Shown here one piece after another: positions 7,948 through 16,368 of a stretch of 64,000 nucleotides of DNA. The notes beneath the pieces were generated by a model. That model searched no databases, had not been told where the DNA came from, and saw only the letters and a list, made by a program, of their open reading frames with translations. How positions within the stretch are numbered: position 1 is the stretch's first letter; each line of letters starts with the position of its first letter. The DNA lies in NCBI RefSeq assembly GCF_020880975.1, contig NZ_JAJIWP010000003.1, positions 310,001 to 374,000 of the forward strand, written 5' to 3'. Both the position numbers and the translations under genes were made by a program. Origin of the DNA: Mucilaginibacter sp. UR6-1. GTDB lineage: Bacteria > Bacteroidota > Bacteroidia > Sphingobacteriales > Sphingobacteriaceae.

Positions 7948-9789
7948 ATGGGTTATTCAAGTTTACAAGCCTGCGTTGCCGACCTTGAGCGCAACGGCCA
8001 CCTGATACGTATTAAGGAAGAAGTTGATCCGTACCTGCAAATGGCAGCCATACACCTGCGCGTTTTTGAGCACCAGGGACCGGCTATATTGTTTGAGAAT
8101 GTTAAGGGCAGCAAGTTCCCGGCGGTATCAAACCTGTTTGGTACGCTTGACAGGTCGAAATTTATTTTCAGAGATACGCTGGATAAGGTAAAAACTTTGG
8201 TCGATATAAAGAATGATCCAATAAAGGCTATTAAAAATCCGTTTAAATACGCTAATGTTGGTCTTACCGCACTTTCAGCCCTGCCTATGAAGGTAGGCAG
8301 GCGTTCGGCACCTATCAGCTTTGGGCGTACCCGCATAAGTGAACTGCCACAGGTAGTAAACTGGCCTATGGATGGCGGCCCCTTTGTTACCATGCCCCAG
8401 GTGTATACCGAAGATATGGACAAGCCCGGCATTATGAATGCCAACCTGGGCATGTACCGCATCCAGCTTGCCGGTAACGAGTATGTGCTTAACAATGAGA
8501 TAGGCCTGCACTACCAGTTGCACCGTGGTATAGGTGTGCATCAAACCAAGGCCAATGCTAAAGGCCAGCCGTTAAAGGTGAGCATATTTGTAGGTGGCCC
8601 GCCATCGCACCCGGTTGCTGCGGTAATGCCACTGCCCGAGGGCCTGTCTGAAATGACGTTTGGCGGCGCGTTGGGTAACCGCCGTTTCCGTTATTTTTAT
8701 GATGATGAAGGTTTTTGTATTTCGGCGGAAGCGGATTTTGTGATAACCGGTACCGTAATGCCGCATGAGAATAAGCCCGAAGGCCCCTTTGGTGATCACC
8801 TCGGTTATTATAGCTTAACGCATCCCTTCCCGCTGATGAAGGTGCACAATGTTTATCACCGTAAGGATGCCATATGGTCGTTCACGGTAGTAGGGCGCCC
8901 GCCGCAGGAGGATACCAGCTTTGGCGCGCTGATCCATGAGATAGCCGGATCTGCCCTGCCACAGGAAATTCCGGGCCTTGTAGCCGTTAACGCTGTTGAC
9001 GCCGCAGGCGTGCATCCGCTGTTATTTGCTATCGGCAGTGAGCGTTATACGCCTTATCTGAATGAGCGCCGTCCGCAGGAGATACTCACTATAGCCAACC
9101 ATATTTTAGGCAAAAACCAGCTAAGCCTGGCCAAATACCTGTTTATTGCCGCTAAGGAGGATGACCCGGAGCTGGACATACATGATATAGGCGGTTTTCT
9201 GAAACACATACTGCAGCGTGTTGACCTTACCCGCGACCTGCACTTTTATACCAAAACCACCATTGATACCCTTGACTACAGTGGCAGCGGACTAAACAGT
9301 GGCAGTAAAGTGGCCATTACGGTAGCTGGTAGCATTAAGCGTGAACTTTGGAATGAACTGCCAGCCTGGTTCAGCTTACCGAGGCCTTTCAGCGGCTTTA
9401 AAATGGCTATGCCGGGTGTGCTTGCTGTTGAGGTGCCCAAAAATATTACCACCAGCGATATGCCCCTGATGCTGGAGATACTTGAAGAAGCATTAAGTGA
9501 TAAGGAACTGAATGGCCTGCCCCTGGTAGTGCTTTGTGATGATGCCGCCTTTACCGCGCAAAACATCAATAACCTGGTGTGGGTAACCTTTACCCGCAGC
9601 AATCCATCGCATGATATATATGGCATTGGCAGCTTTACCGAGCATAAACATTGGGGATGTACGGGGCCGCTGATTATTGACGCGCGTATAAAACCACACC
9701 ATGCGCCCGTGCTGGAAAAAGACCCGGCTACCGAAAAGTTGGTTGATAAAATGGGTGAAAAGGGCGGAGCGCTTTACGGAATAATTTAA
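7948..9789 (+). CDS. UbiD-family decarboxylase
   Basis: 613 residues from the ATG at 7948. I rejected the GTG 69 bases upstream because a promoter box lies between them. UbiD enzymes decarboxylate aromatic or conjugated acids with prenylated FMN made by UbiX. The conserved block EGPFGDHLGYYS (about residue 280) carries the glutamate that sits beside the cofactor, and GNRRFRYF lies shortly before it. The length of just over 600 fits the subgroup usually annotated as menaquinone biosynthesis decarboxylase rather than the roughly 490-residue E. coli UbiD. Sphingobacteria use menaquinone, so a role in quinone synthesis is the best guess. No UbiX or other men/mqn gene is in the window. Downstream comes a repeat element rather than another + strand gene. 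Confidence 0.85.
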   Translation: MGYSSLQACVADLERNGHLIRIKEEVDPYLQMAAIHLRVFEHQGPAILFENVKGSKFPAVSNLFGTLDRSKFIFRDTLDKVKTLVDIKNDPIKAIKNPFKYANVGLTALSALPMKVGRRSAPISFGRTRISELPQVVNWPMDGGPFVTMPQVYTEDMDKPGIMNANLGMYRIQLAGNEYVLNNEIGLHYQLHRGIGVHQTKANAKGQPLKVSIFVGGPPSHPVAAVMPLPEGLSEMTFGGALGNRRFRYFYDDEGFCISAEADFVITGTVMPHENKPEGPFGDHLGYYSLTHPFPLMKVHNVYHRKDAIWSFTVVGRPPQEDTSFGALIHEIAGSALPQEIPGLVAVNAVDAAGVHPLLFAIGSERYTPYLNERRPQEILTIANHILGKNQLSLAKYLFIAAKEDDPELDIHDIGGFLKHILQRVDLTRDLHFYTKTTIDTLDYSGSGLNSGSKVAITVAGSIKRELWNELPAWFSLPRPFSGFKMAMPGVLAVEVPKNITTSDMPLMLEILEEALSDKELNGLPLVVLCDDAAFTAQNINNLVWVTFTRSNPSHDIYGIGSFTEHKHWGCTGPLIIDARIKPHHAPVLEKDPATEKLVDKMGEKGGALYGII

Positions 9790-9810
9790 TAGCGATATTA
9801 ACACGCATTG

Positions 9811-9930
9811 TCATTTAGAACGAGGTACGAGGAGAAATCTGTCGCTTAGCTAACCTCACCCCAGCCCTCTTCTAAAGGAGAGGGCGTTTAAAAATTATCA
9901 CTTTAACAAACAGATTTCTCAAAATGGCAG
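9811..9930. repeat. Nested palindromic intergenic repeat
   Basis: Outer arms GAGAAATCTGT (9832-9842) and ACAGATTTCTC (9910-9920) match the element at 51412-51494. Inside lies a C-rich hairpin (CCCTCT at 9865, AGAGGG at 9879) related to those at 51330, 50413 and 63279. It fills the gap between the convergent ubiD and lipoprotein genes. Confidence 0.65.
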
Positions 9931-9947
9931 GATAATGAACAGGAAAC

Positions 9948-10343
9948 TTACTGCTGCACAAAATTGGCCAGCTCAACAGATGTTTTGTAGCTGGCATTTT
10001 TATACCGGGTGATCTTATCATCAAGGCAAACGGTATCGGCAGTGCCGCTGGTATTGGTAAGTAAAAGTTTTACCCGTACATCAGGCTCATAAGCGTTATC
10101 CGTTTTGCGCAGGCTTTGAAGCAAGCCATTTAGTTTATCAAGTGATGCTTTGTCGGTTATGGTTTTGCTGCGCCACTTATCAGCGTAATAAGTATCAAAC
10201 TTTTCGCAGCTTATTTTAAACATGGTTTCGGTTTGAAAGGAAATGGCCTCAACCGTAACTGTTTTAAAATTGTTTTCGGGCTTTGAATTTTGGCATGCGC
10301 TTAATAATACGGCACAAGTAATACTGAAGTAAGCACTTTTCAT
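9948..10343 (-). CDS. Small lipoprotein of unknown function
   Basis: 131 residues. A short hydrophobic leader ends in the lipobox LLSAC, so the mature protein should be lipid-anchored at Cys17. I recognise no domain in the rest, which is mostly charged and has two further cysteines (in ISCEKF and TVCLDD) that could pair. It stands alone: the gene upstream on the same strand ends at a terminator before it, and a repeat element lies downstream. Prediction of a real gene rests on the clear lipoprotein signal and normal codon use. Confidence 0.7.
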   Translation of the reverse strand: MKSAYFSITCAVLLSACQNSKPENNFKTVTVEAISFQTETMFKISCEKFDTYYADKWRSKTITDKASLDKLNGLLQSLRKTDNAYEPDVRVKLLLTNTSGTADTVCLDDKITRYKNASYKTSVELANFVQQ

Positions 10344-10422
10344 AAACAGGTATATTAGTAATACAAGGTACGTGAAATACGGAAAATTAAGCCCGGTGTT
10401 TTTTACTTTTGATGATCACATA

Positions 10423-10458
10423 CCAAAAAGAAACGGCGGATATAAATACCCGCCGTTT
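10423..10458 (-). terminator. Terminator of the PKD lipoprotein gene
   Basis: Nine-base arms AAACGGCGG (10431-10439) and CCGCCGTTT (10450-10458). Read on the minus strand, the hairpin is followed by CTTTTTGG. It lies 33 bases after the stop of the PKD gene. Confidence 0.8.
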
Positions 10459-10490
10459 CAAAAAATCACTATTTAGGTTCACACATTAAA

Positions 10491-11171
10491 TTACTTTGCT
10501 GACCGGAGGTAGATCATCGGCCTGACATTAGTTTTTTTAGCCATAAGGCCTTTGTACGATGCTTTACCACGTGTTATTGCCGGGATTGAATTGCTGTTAA
10601 CGCCCGTACCATCGCCAAAGAAAACTTGCGTATTATCGTTTATAACAAGATCGTTGTTTTGAAACTTAGTAATGCTATAGCCATTTACAACAATAAATAT
10701 CTGGTTGTTTACCATACCGCCCAGGTGGATGGCATTGCGTGAAGTAAAAACCGTATCGGTACTGCGTGATATGGCCAAAGCACCATGCTCAATAAAGTCA
10801 AACAGGTCATTATTGGCATCAACGTAATAGGATACCGCCTCAAAAGCCAGTGATGAATTGTTTTTCACAACATAACTGGCCGTGCCATTGCCCACTTTTA
10901 TAGCATGTGTACTAACTGAGCCACCGGCGGTAAGCTTAACAGTGTAACTGCCTGCTTTAGTGTAAGCGTGGGTGGGGTTTGCATCGGTTGATGTGCTGCC
11001 GTCGCCAAAGTCCCAACTGTAGCTGCTGCCATTTTTAGAGGTGTTGTTAAACGCTACCGATTCTGTTAAATAAAATATTGTTCTTTCGGTTGAAAAGCCC
11101 GCAACCGGGTCTTTTTTACATGATGATGCCGCGATAAGCACTACGGCCATCAAAGAGTAGATCTTTTTCAT
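10491..11171 (-). CDS. PKD-domain lipoprotein
   Basis: 226 residues. The N terminus is a signal peptide with a lipobox ending ASSC (Cys18), followed by KKDP, typical of Bacteroidota surface lipoproteins. Residues about 20-95 form one PKD domain, recognised by the WDFGDGS motif (residues 49-55) and the HAYTKAGSYTVKL strand. PKD domains are beta-sandwich modules for binding of glycans or proteins outside the cell. The remaining 130 residues have no domain I can name. It is a single-gene unit with its own terminator. Nothing nearby tells what it binds. Confidence 0.8.
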   Translation of the reverse strand: MKKIYSLMAVVLIAASSCKKDPVAGFSTERTIFYLTESVAFNNTSKNGSSYSWDFGDGSTSTDANPTHAYTKAGSYTVKLTAGGSVSTHAIKVGNGTASYVVKNNSSLAFEAVSYYVDANNDLFDFIEHGALAISRSTDTVFTSRNAIHLGGMVNNQIFIVVNGYSITKFQNNDLVINDNTQVFFGDGTGVNSNSIPAITRGKASYKGLMAKKTNVRPMIYLRSAK

Positions 11172-11269
11172 ACTTGTGATAAGGGATAAATTTTATGACC
11201 ACAAGATATGATAATTAAGTTCAAGTTGAATTTTATTTTTCAAGTAAATTTATAGCCGGAATATCAATA

Positions 11270-11301
11270 AAAAACGCTGCCCTTTTTGAGGCGGCGTTTT
11301 T
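11270..11301 (-). terminator. Terminator of the barrel-type lipoprotein gene
   Basis: Twelve-base arms (AAAAACGCTGCC at 11270-11281, GGCGGCGTTTTT at 11290-11301), with one G-T pair and T runs on both sides. It lies directly after the stop at 11307 on the minus strand. Confidence 0.85.
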
Positions 11302-11306
11302 GTTGA

Positions 11307-12353
11307 TTATTGATATTGTATGTAAACCGGTATCGGCTTATACTTCATCAGTTCGGCGGGAGTAAGCATACGCTTAGGCTCTTTCTTAATGTCGTTTTTG
11401 TAGAACAATTTAAAACCGGTAAACTGTACCGGCTCCGGATAGATCCAGTGGCGGTATGTGCCCAGCTTTAATGATGGTTCGCCCCAGCCATCCATATCCA
11501 TTACCACCTGTACCTCGGGGCGGGTTTTAATGTCTTTAGTGTTGGTAACCATTTTACGGGTAAAGCGGTGTACCACTAATATTTTAGGCGGCAGGTTATT
11601 CTTTTTAACCAAATCAGCCAGGTAGTTGCTAACGTAGTTAATATCGGCAGCATCATAGGTGCCTATACGCTTACCCGGTTTGCTGCCATCCTTCATGGAG
11701 AATTCAGGGTCCATACCAAAATGCACATTAGGCATGGACAGGTACTTTTCTAACAGCGGCAGTTCAGTTTTAATATCACTTAAAGCCACCTGCACATCTA
11801 AAAATACTAAAGCATCTACCTTTTTAGCCAGGTAAAGCACAGTATCAATTTGCTTAAATGGCATGCGGTAGCGGTACTTGCCATCCTTACCACCATCTCC
11901 CTGGGCAACTACGGCAATATAATGCAGTGCAGGTACAACCGGGGTTGTAGGATCGGCTTTCTCCCAGTTTTTAACCTCGGTTTTTAGTTTGGCCAGCATC
12001 TCGTTGGGCGGAAGCTCGCCCAGTATGCCCATTTTTTTTGAGAACAGGTTGCCATAAAAGGCAACCACGCGTTTAAACGGTAGTATAGCACCCGGTAGGG
12101 GGTAAGCAGCTTTTTTTACAGGCCAGTAACCATTGGTATCGCCATTGGCCAGTTTGCGGTTCAATGAATCATAAAGCGCTGTATCCAACGGTGGATAGGT
12201 TGACTTGTTGATCGTGTCGCCACTTTGATCATCGCCTTTTGCGGCTGTTACACTGCTTTTTGAGGCCGACTTACCGTTGCCGGTACAGTTTGAAAATAGG
12301 GTTAAAGTTGATAAACTGAGTAACAACAGTAAAAATAGATGCTTTGCTCTCAT
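11307..12353 (-). CDS. Lipoprotein with TIM-barrel-like fold, unknown function
   Basis: 348 residues. A leucine-rich signal peptide ends in a lipobox around LFSNC (Cys23), then comes a Ser/Ala/Lys-rich linker to about residue 50. The globular part shows alternating strands and helices: VVAFYGN, HYIAVVAQGD, ALVFLDVQ, NVHFGMDPEFSM, ILVVHRFT and VQVVMDMDGWG, which reads like a beta/alpha barrel of the glycoside-hydrolase type. Acidic residues at strand ends (DVQ, MDPEF, MDMDG) could be catalytic. I cannot place it in a named family. It would sit on a membrane facing outward. It has its own terminator and no obvious partner. Confidence 0.7.
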   Translation of the reverse strand: MRAKHLFLLLLLSLSTLTLFSNCTGNGKSASKSSVTAAKGDDQSGDTINKSTYPPLDTALYDSLNRKLANGDTNGYWPVKKAAYPLPGAILPFKRVVAFYGNLFSKKMGILGELPPNEMLAKLKTEVKNWEKADPTTPVVPALHYIAVVAQGDGGKDGKYRYRMPFKQIDTVLYLAKKVDALVFLDVQVALSDIKTELPLLEKYLSMPNVHFGMDPEFSMKDGSKPGKRIGTYDAADINYVSNYLADLVKKNNLPPKILVVHRFTRKMVTNTKDIKTRPEVQVVMDMDGWGEPSLKLGTYRHWIYPEPVQFTGFKLFYKNDIKKEPKRMLTPAELMKYKPIPVYIQYQ

Positions 12354-12414
12354 GGCAGGTAAAAACAGTTTTATAGTTAGTATTTGTTGTAAATATAATT
12401 GAATGGTTAGCCTG

Positions 12415-13302
12415 TTAAGCTTTTATTTTGCAAAACTTACCAAATACACCAAGCGGCAGTTTAGGCCCGGCAGTGGCTTGCAAATACAGCTCGCCGGTTT
12501 CAAAGTTTTGCACCTGCGGATAGGCGCTCTTTACCAGGTTTTCAATAATTACTGATGAAAAACCTAATGAGTAGGTGTTCAGTATCAGGAAGTGTTCTTC
12601 CGGGTCAAGCAGTTGTACCACATCGCGCATCATCTCTTTTATGTGGTCTTCCAGCTTCCACTTTTCGCCATTGGGGCCGTGGCCGTAAGCCGGCGGATCA
12701 AGTATAATGCCATTGTACTTTTTGCCGCGTTTAAGCTCACGCTTTACAAACTTCAAGGCATCCTCAACCACCCAGCGTATGTTAGTTAAGCCTGATAGTT
12801 CCTGGTTTTCATTGGCCCAGGTAACCACTTGTTTAATAGAGTCAACGTGTGTGGTTTCGGCACCGGCAGCATTAGCAATCAATGATGCACCGCCAGTGTA
12901 TGCAAACAGGTTAAGCACCTTTGGTGTAGATGTTTTAAATTTTTTGATGTTACTGCTGATGTAATCCCAATTTACGGCCTGCTCCGGGAATATGCCCACG
13001 TGTTTAAATGAGGTTAAGCCTAAACGGAATTTAATTGCAGCATCCGGGTTTTTATATTCAATGTGCCAGCGGTCAGCCGTTTTAGGATTTTTCTTGACCC
13101 ATTCACCTGTAGTTGCCGAACGGCCTTTGAATTTTATATGGTGCAGCTTTTGCCATTCACTTTCGGGCAGGGCTTTGTCCCACACGGCCTGCGGCTCGGG
13201 GCGGATGAGTATGGTATCGCCAAAACGTTCCAGCTTCTCAAAGTCGCCGCAATCAATCAGTTCGTAATCTTTCCAGTGCGTAGGCGTAAGTAGTTGGATC
13301 AT
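12415..13302 (-). CDS. RlmI-like class I SAM-dependent methyltransferase
   Basis: 295 residues. The central Rossmann domain has the SAM-binding motif VLNLFAYTGGASLIA (about 127-141) and the catalytic DPPAYG motif (about 201-206), which is the RlmI/RlmKL type used for methylation of rRNA bases. It lacks an N-terminal PUA domain of normal size, having instead about 100 residues of a short beta-rich region as in the PF10672 group (YccW/RlmI-related, often labelled oxidoreductase in error). The target is probably rRNA but is not shown. A repeat-filled gap of 190 bases separates it from the upstream ABC transporter genes. Confidence 0.8.
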   Translation of the reverse strand: MIQLLTPTHWKDYELIDCGDFEKLERFGDTILIRPEPQAVWDKALPESEWQKLHHIKFKGRSATTGEWVKKNPKTADRWHIEYKNPDAAIKFRLGLTSFKHVGIFPEQAVNWDYISSNIKKFKTSTPKVLNLFAYTGGASLIANAAGAETTHVDSIKQVVTWANENQELSGLTNIRWVVEDALKFVKRELKRGKKYNGIILDPPAYGHGPNGEKWKLEDHIKEMMRDVVQLLDPEEHFLILNTYSLGFSSVIIENLVKSAYPQVQNFETGELYLQATAGPKLPLGVFGKFCKIKA

Positions 13303-13312
13303 TGTTGTTGTT

Positions 13313-13487
13313 GAAGTCCGGAAGTCGGTAAAGACCGAAAGTCCGGAAGTTTTGTTAGTCCGAAAGTCAGTGTTGACCTAAAGTCCGGAAGTTGTTTTAC
13401 CGCAAAGTTAATGATATTTCTGTCTTTCGAATTATGAACTTTCGAACTACTTTCTTTCGGTCTTCCCGACTTCTGTCTTTCGGACTT
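13313..13487. repeat. Cluster of direct and inverted AGTCCGGAAGT repeats
   Basis: Copies of AAGTCCGGAAGT or close variants begin at 13314, 13338, 13355 and 13380. Inverted versions (CTTTCGGTCTTCC, CTTTCGGACTT) run from 13439 to 13487. The two halves can pair into a long imperfect stem. The cluster fills the gap between the methyltransferase start and the mlaF-type stop. Confidence 0.7.
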
Positions 13488-13492
13488 AAAAA

Positions 13493-14245
13493 CTACAGCT
13501 TCTCTTTCGCCGCTTCCATAAATTTGCTGGCGAATACAAAATCGTTAAGTTCCTGGTTGTCGGTATGGGCAATTTCCTTGTTTGAGCCTTCCCACCATTT
13601 TTGGCCCTGGTGTAAAAAGATGATATGGTCGCCTATACCCATTACCGAGTTCATATCATGGGTTACTATAACAGTGGTAATTTCGTATTCCTTGGTAAGC
13701 TCGGCAATCAGTTCATCTATCAGGATGGATGTTTTAGGGTCGAGGCCTGAATTGGGTTCATCCACAAACAAATATTTGGGCTGCATGGATATGGCGCGGG
13801 CAATACCCACACGCTTTTTCATACCACCTGAAAGCTCGGCCGGGAAAAGTTTATTCTTACCCTTCAGGTTAACCCGTTCAAGGCAAAAGTTAGCACGGTC
13901 AAGCTTTTCGCTTTTTGATTGGTTGGTGAACAGGTTAAGCGGGAACATAATATTCTCCTCAACTGTCATGCTGTCAAACAAAGCCGAATTTTGAAATAGC
14001 ATACCTATTTCGGTACGTATGGGCACACGCTCCTCAAAGCTCATCTCGGTAAAATTCTGCTCATTAAAAAATACCTGGCCCTTGGTAGGCTCGTGCAGGC
14101 CCACTATACATTTAAGTAAGGTGGTTTTACCTGAGCCTGACCCACCGATGATCAAATTATTTTTACCGGGTAAAAATTTAGCGCTGATGCCTTTAAGCAC
14201 CTCGTTATCGCCGAATGTTTTAAAAATATCCTTTATCTCGATCAT
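13493..14245 (-). CDS. MlaF-type ABC transporter ATP-binding protein
   Basis: 250 residues. Walker A is GGSGSGKTT (residues 34-42), the ABC signature is ELSGGMKKR, and Walker B is YLFVDEPNSGLD. The spacing and the MKKRVGIARAI sequence are those of MlaF/Ttg2A proteins, which power lipid movement between the inner and outer membranes. Its start overlaps the stop of the permease gene by four bases (ATGA), so the two are translated together. A membrane-anchored MlaD/MCE protein would be expected to follow, but downstream there is a repeat cluster and then a methyltransferase gene, so the substrate-binding partner must lie elsewhere. Confidence 0.88.
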   Translation of the reverse strand: MIEIKDIFKTFGDNEVLKGISAKFLPGKNNLIIGGSGSGKTTLLKCIVGLHEPTKGQVFFNEQNFTEMSFEERVPIRTEIGMLFQNSALFDSMTVEENIMFPLNLFTNQSKSEKLDRANFCLERVNLKGKNKLFPAELSGGMKKRVGIARAISMQPKYLFVDEPNSGLDPKTSILIDELIAELTKEYEITTVIVTHDMNSVMGIGDHIIFLHQGQKWWEGSNKEIAHTDNQELNDFVFASKFMEAAKEKL

Positions 14246-14973
14246 AACATTACGCGGGATATAATTAGGTCAGCAAAAAGGATCATGATACAGCTCCAAA
14301 CCACACCCTGGGTGGCTGATTGGCCTACCTCCAAAGCACCGCCCGAAGTATAAAAACCCTGGTAAGCGCAAACCGAAGTGATGATGAAACCGAATGTGAA
14401 TGATTTTACCAGCGATGCCTGTAAGGTGATGGGCAAAAAGCCATCGCGCAGGCCGAGGATATAATCAGCAGGAGAAATATCGCCCGAAGCGGCACAAGCT
14501 ATATAACCGCCGGCCAGGCCAAGGCATATTGACAGTATATTAAGCATGGGCACCATAGTAATACCGGCCAGTATTTTTGGCGATATAAGGTATCCCGGAG
14601 CGTTAACGCCCATAATTTCGAGCGCGTCTATCTGCTCGGTTACGCGCATGGTGCCTATTTGAGAGGCGATGCTTGAACCAACACGGCCGGCTAACACCAG
14701 TGCCGATATGGTGGGACTGAATTCAAGAATGGTTGAATCGCGAGAGATGCTGCCTGCAATAGTGGCCGGTACCAGCGGACTGGTAAGCTGAAAAGCCACC
14801 TGGATAACCGCTACTGCGCCAATAAACAGGGATATGATGCTGATGATACCCAACGACCCTATGCCGATGGACACCATTTCGCGCATAATCTCGGCCCAGT
14901 AAACACTGAATTTCTCGGGCCTTTTAAAACTTAATCGTAATAAAAGTATATATCTGCCTAAACTGGTAAACAT
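14242..14973 (-). CDS. MlaE-type ABC transporter permease
   Basis: 243 residues with about five or six membrane segments. The family hallmark is near the middle: LVLAGRVGSSIASQIGTM and then EQIDALEIMGVNAP (about 95-130), the cytoplasmic coupling region of MlaE/TrgB permeases. It is an inner-membrane lipid transporter working with the adjacent MlaF-like ATPase, probably to keep outer-membrane lipid asymmetry. It is the first gene of the pair. A box TACTTTTA, one base off TAnnTTTG, lies about 25 bases before the start, but no good -33 element goes with it. Confidence 0.88.
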   Translation of the reverse strand: MFTSLGRYILLLRLSFKRPEKFSVYWAEIMREMVSIGIGSLGIISIISLFIGAVAVIQVAFQLTSPLVPATIAGSISRDSTILEFSPTISALVLAGRVGSSIASQIGTMRVTEQIDALEIMGVNAPGYLISPKILAGITMVPMLNILSICLGLAGGYIACAASGDISPADYILGLRDGFLPITLQASLVKSFTFGFIITSVCAYQGFYTSGGALEVGQSATQGVVWSCIMILFADLIISRVML

Positions 14974-15147
14974 TTGTTGCTATATAAATCGGGTTAAAAG
15001 TACATTTTTAATATCAAACTGTTTTTTGAAACCCGCATGGTAACGTGAATTTAGCAGTTGTACTAAAATTATGTATTAAAGAGTAAGAAGGGAAAAATTG
15101 TTTGGTAAGGAGTATAAATTATCCCGGCCACTAATTTTTACTGTATA

Positions 15148-15330
15148 TTACTCCATACGTTTAATGATCGCGTTATCTCCCTCTTCGGGTATTTCACCGG
15201 CCTGGCTATCGCCCGCGAGTTGTTTGGCGGTCATCAGTTGGTTTTTAATTATTTCCAGTTCAGGGTTGCCTTCAGTTAAGGCGATCAATGTGTTCAGTTG
15301 CTTCCAGCTTGCTTCAATTTCTACTCTCAT
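15148..15330 (-). CDS. Small acidic protein, unknown
   Basis: 60 residues, strongly acidic, helical and without signal peptide or membrane segment. Two likely helices (about residues 2-18 and 23-42) are joined at a GNPELE turn. I do not recognise a family. I prefer it over the overlapping + strand frame of 79 codons because its composition is that of a soluble protein, while the other reads as a typical Ser/Leu-rich shadow. It stands alone between the MlaE gene and the Usp gene, with no clear promoter. Confidence 0.45.
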   Translation of the reverse strand: MRVEIEASWKQLNTLIALTEGNPELEIIKNQLMTAKQLAGDSQAGEIPEEGDNAIIKRME

Positions 15331-15606
15331 ATATTAGCATCAGCAAAGGCTGCGCCACAATTATTAAGGTTGTAAGGCATTGCCGGGAGAAGGGTATTGT
15401 AACCTGAATTTAATTTTTAATTATTTTTTTAATCCTGATTAAAACCATTTAAAACACGCCTTGTTTCTTTTTTTAGAATAGCGAACCCACCACTACGCTA
15501 AACAACCTGACAAATTAATTTTTAGAAGTTCCCGTTTAGAATTTTGCTGATGCACCCTGTTGGCGTGTAATGTTTTGTTTGTGTTTTTTTACTACAACTA
15601 CCGTAT

Positions 15607-16365
15607 ATGAAAGAAGTATTGTTATTAAGTGATGGCTCGATACACAGTGACCGGGCTATGCGCATGGCTGCCGAACTTGCACGGCTTGCCGGAGTGCCTT
15701 TAGTGGTGGCCAATGTGGCCGATGTTAAGGCAAGTGTTAAAGTTTTGGTTTCAGGCGAGTTTGATGAAACAGAATCGCGGGGGCCTGAAACTACTGCTTA
15801 TGGCGAGCAGATAGAGGCCTGCGGTCTTAAAGAAGCCGAGCTTGCGCAGCTTATCAATCAGCGCAATTCATCATTGCTTATAAGCGGTTTGAGTAACAAT
15901 ACTACCATTTGTTTGCATAGTATATTAAGCAGGGTTACCTGCCCGGTGCTGGTACTGCCCGAGTATTACACCTTCAGCAGCCTTAAACGCATTACATACA
16001 TGGCCGATTTGCGTTATTGCCAGTTGCCTATTGTAAGGTATCTGGCTAATTTAGGCAAAGGCAGCAATGCCAGTGTGCACGTGGCCCACTTACCGGCCAG
16101 CGGTTTGCCCCGTATGGATGAAAGCTACGCCCTCGACGTTTTTAACGATGGCATACGCCGTTTTGTTAATTATGATAACCTGAAATTTAGTAATACCACC
16201 GAGCGCAATGTGCAGAAAGCTACGGACGTTATTATCAATACCATGAAAACCGACCTGCTGGCACTGGCCAACCACCAGTACCATTTTAGGGAAGTGCTGC
16301 AAGGCAAACTCACCGCCGACGCGCTGAACAGCTTGCATGTGCCTGTGCTTGTATTCCCGGGATAG
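15607..16365 (+). CDS. Universal stress protein family, tandem domain
   Basis: 252 residues, the size of two UspA domains in tandem. The first half opens with KEVLLLSDGSIHSDRAMRMA, the usual first strand and helix of UspA, and ends in the strand CPVLVLPE (about residue 115-122). The second half repeats the fold and ends with VPVLVFPG. The ATP-binding G-x2-G-x9-G-S/T motif is not evident in either half, so it may belong to the non-nucleotide-binding type. Usp proteins act in the cytoplasm during stress and growth arrest. The gene is transcribed alone, convergent with the PfkB kinase gene, which ends 4 bases away. Confidence 0.8.
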   Translation: MKEVLLLSDGSIHSDRAMRMAAELARLAGVPLVVANVADVKASVKVLVSGEFDETESRGPETTAYGEQIEACGLKEAELAQLINQRNSSLLISGLSNNTTICLHSILSRVTCPVLVLPEYYTFSSLKRITYMADLRYCQLPIVRYLANLGKGSNASVHVAHLPASGLPRMDESYALDVFNDGIRRFVNYDNLKFSNTTERNVQKATDVIINTMKTDLLALANHQYHFREVLQGKLTADALNSLHVPVLVFPG

Positions 16366-16368
16366 ATT

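Noticed and set aside
13313-13487. CRISPR array
   Set aside because: The repeats are short, uneven in spacing, partly inverted, and have no spacers of constant length; no cas gene nearby.
13392-13994. 200-codon plus-strand frame opposite the mlaF-type gene
   Set aside because: Complements a well-conserved ABC ATPase and has shadow-like Ser/Phe-rich composition; it also begins in repeat sequence.
15098-15337. 79-codon plus-strand frame opposite the 60-aa acidic protein
   Set aside because: Ser/Ile-rich shadow of the acidic frame on the other strand; no signals.
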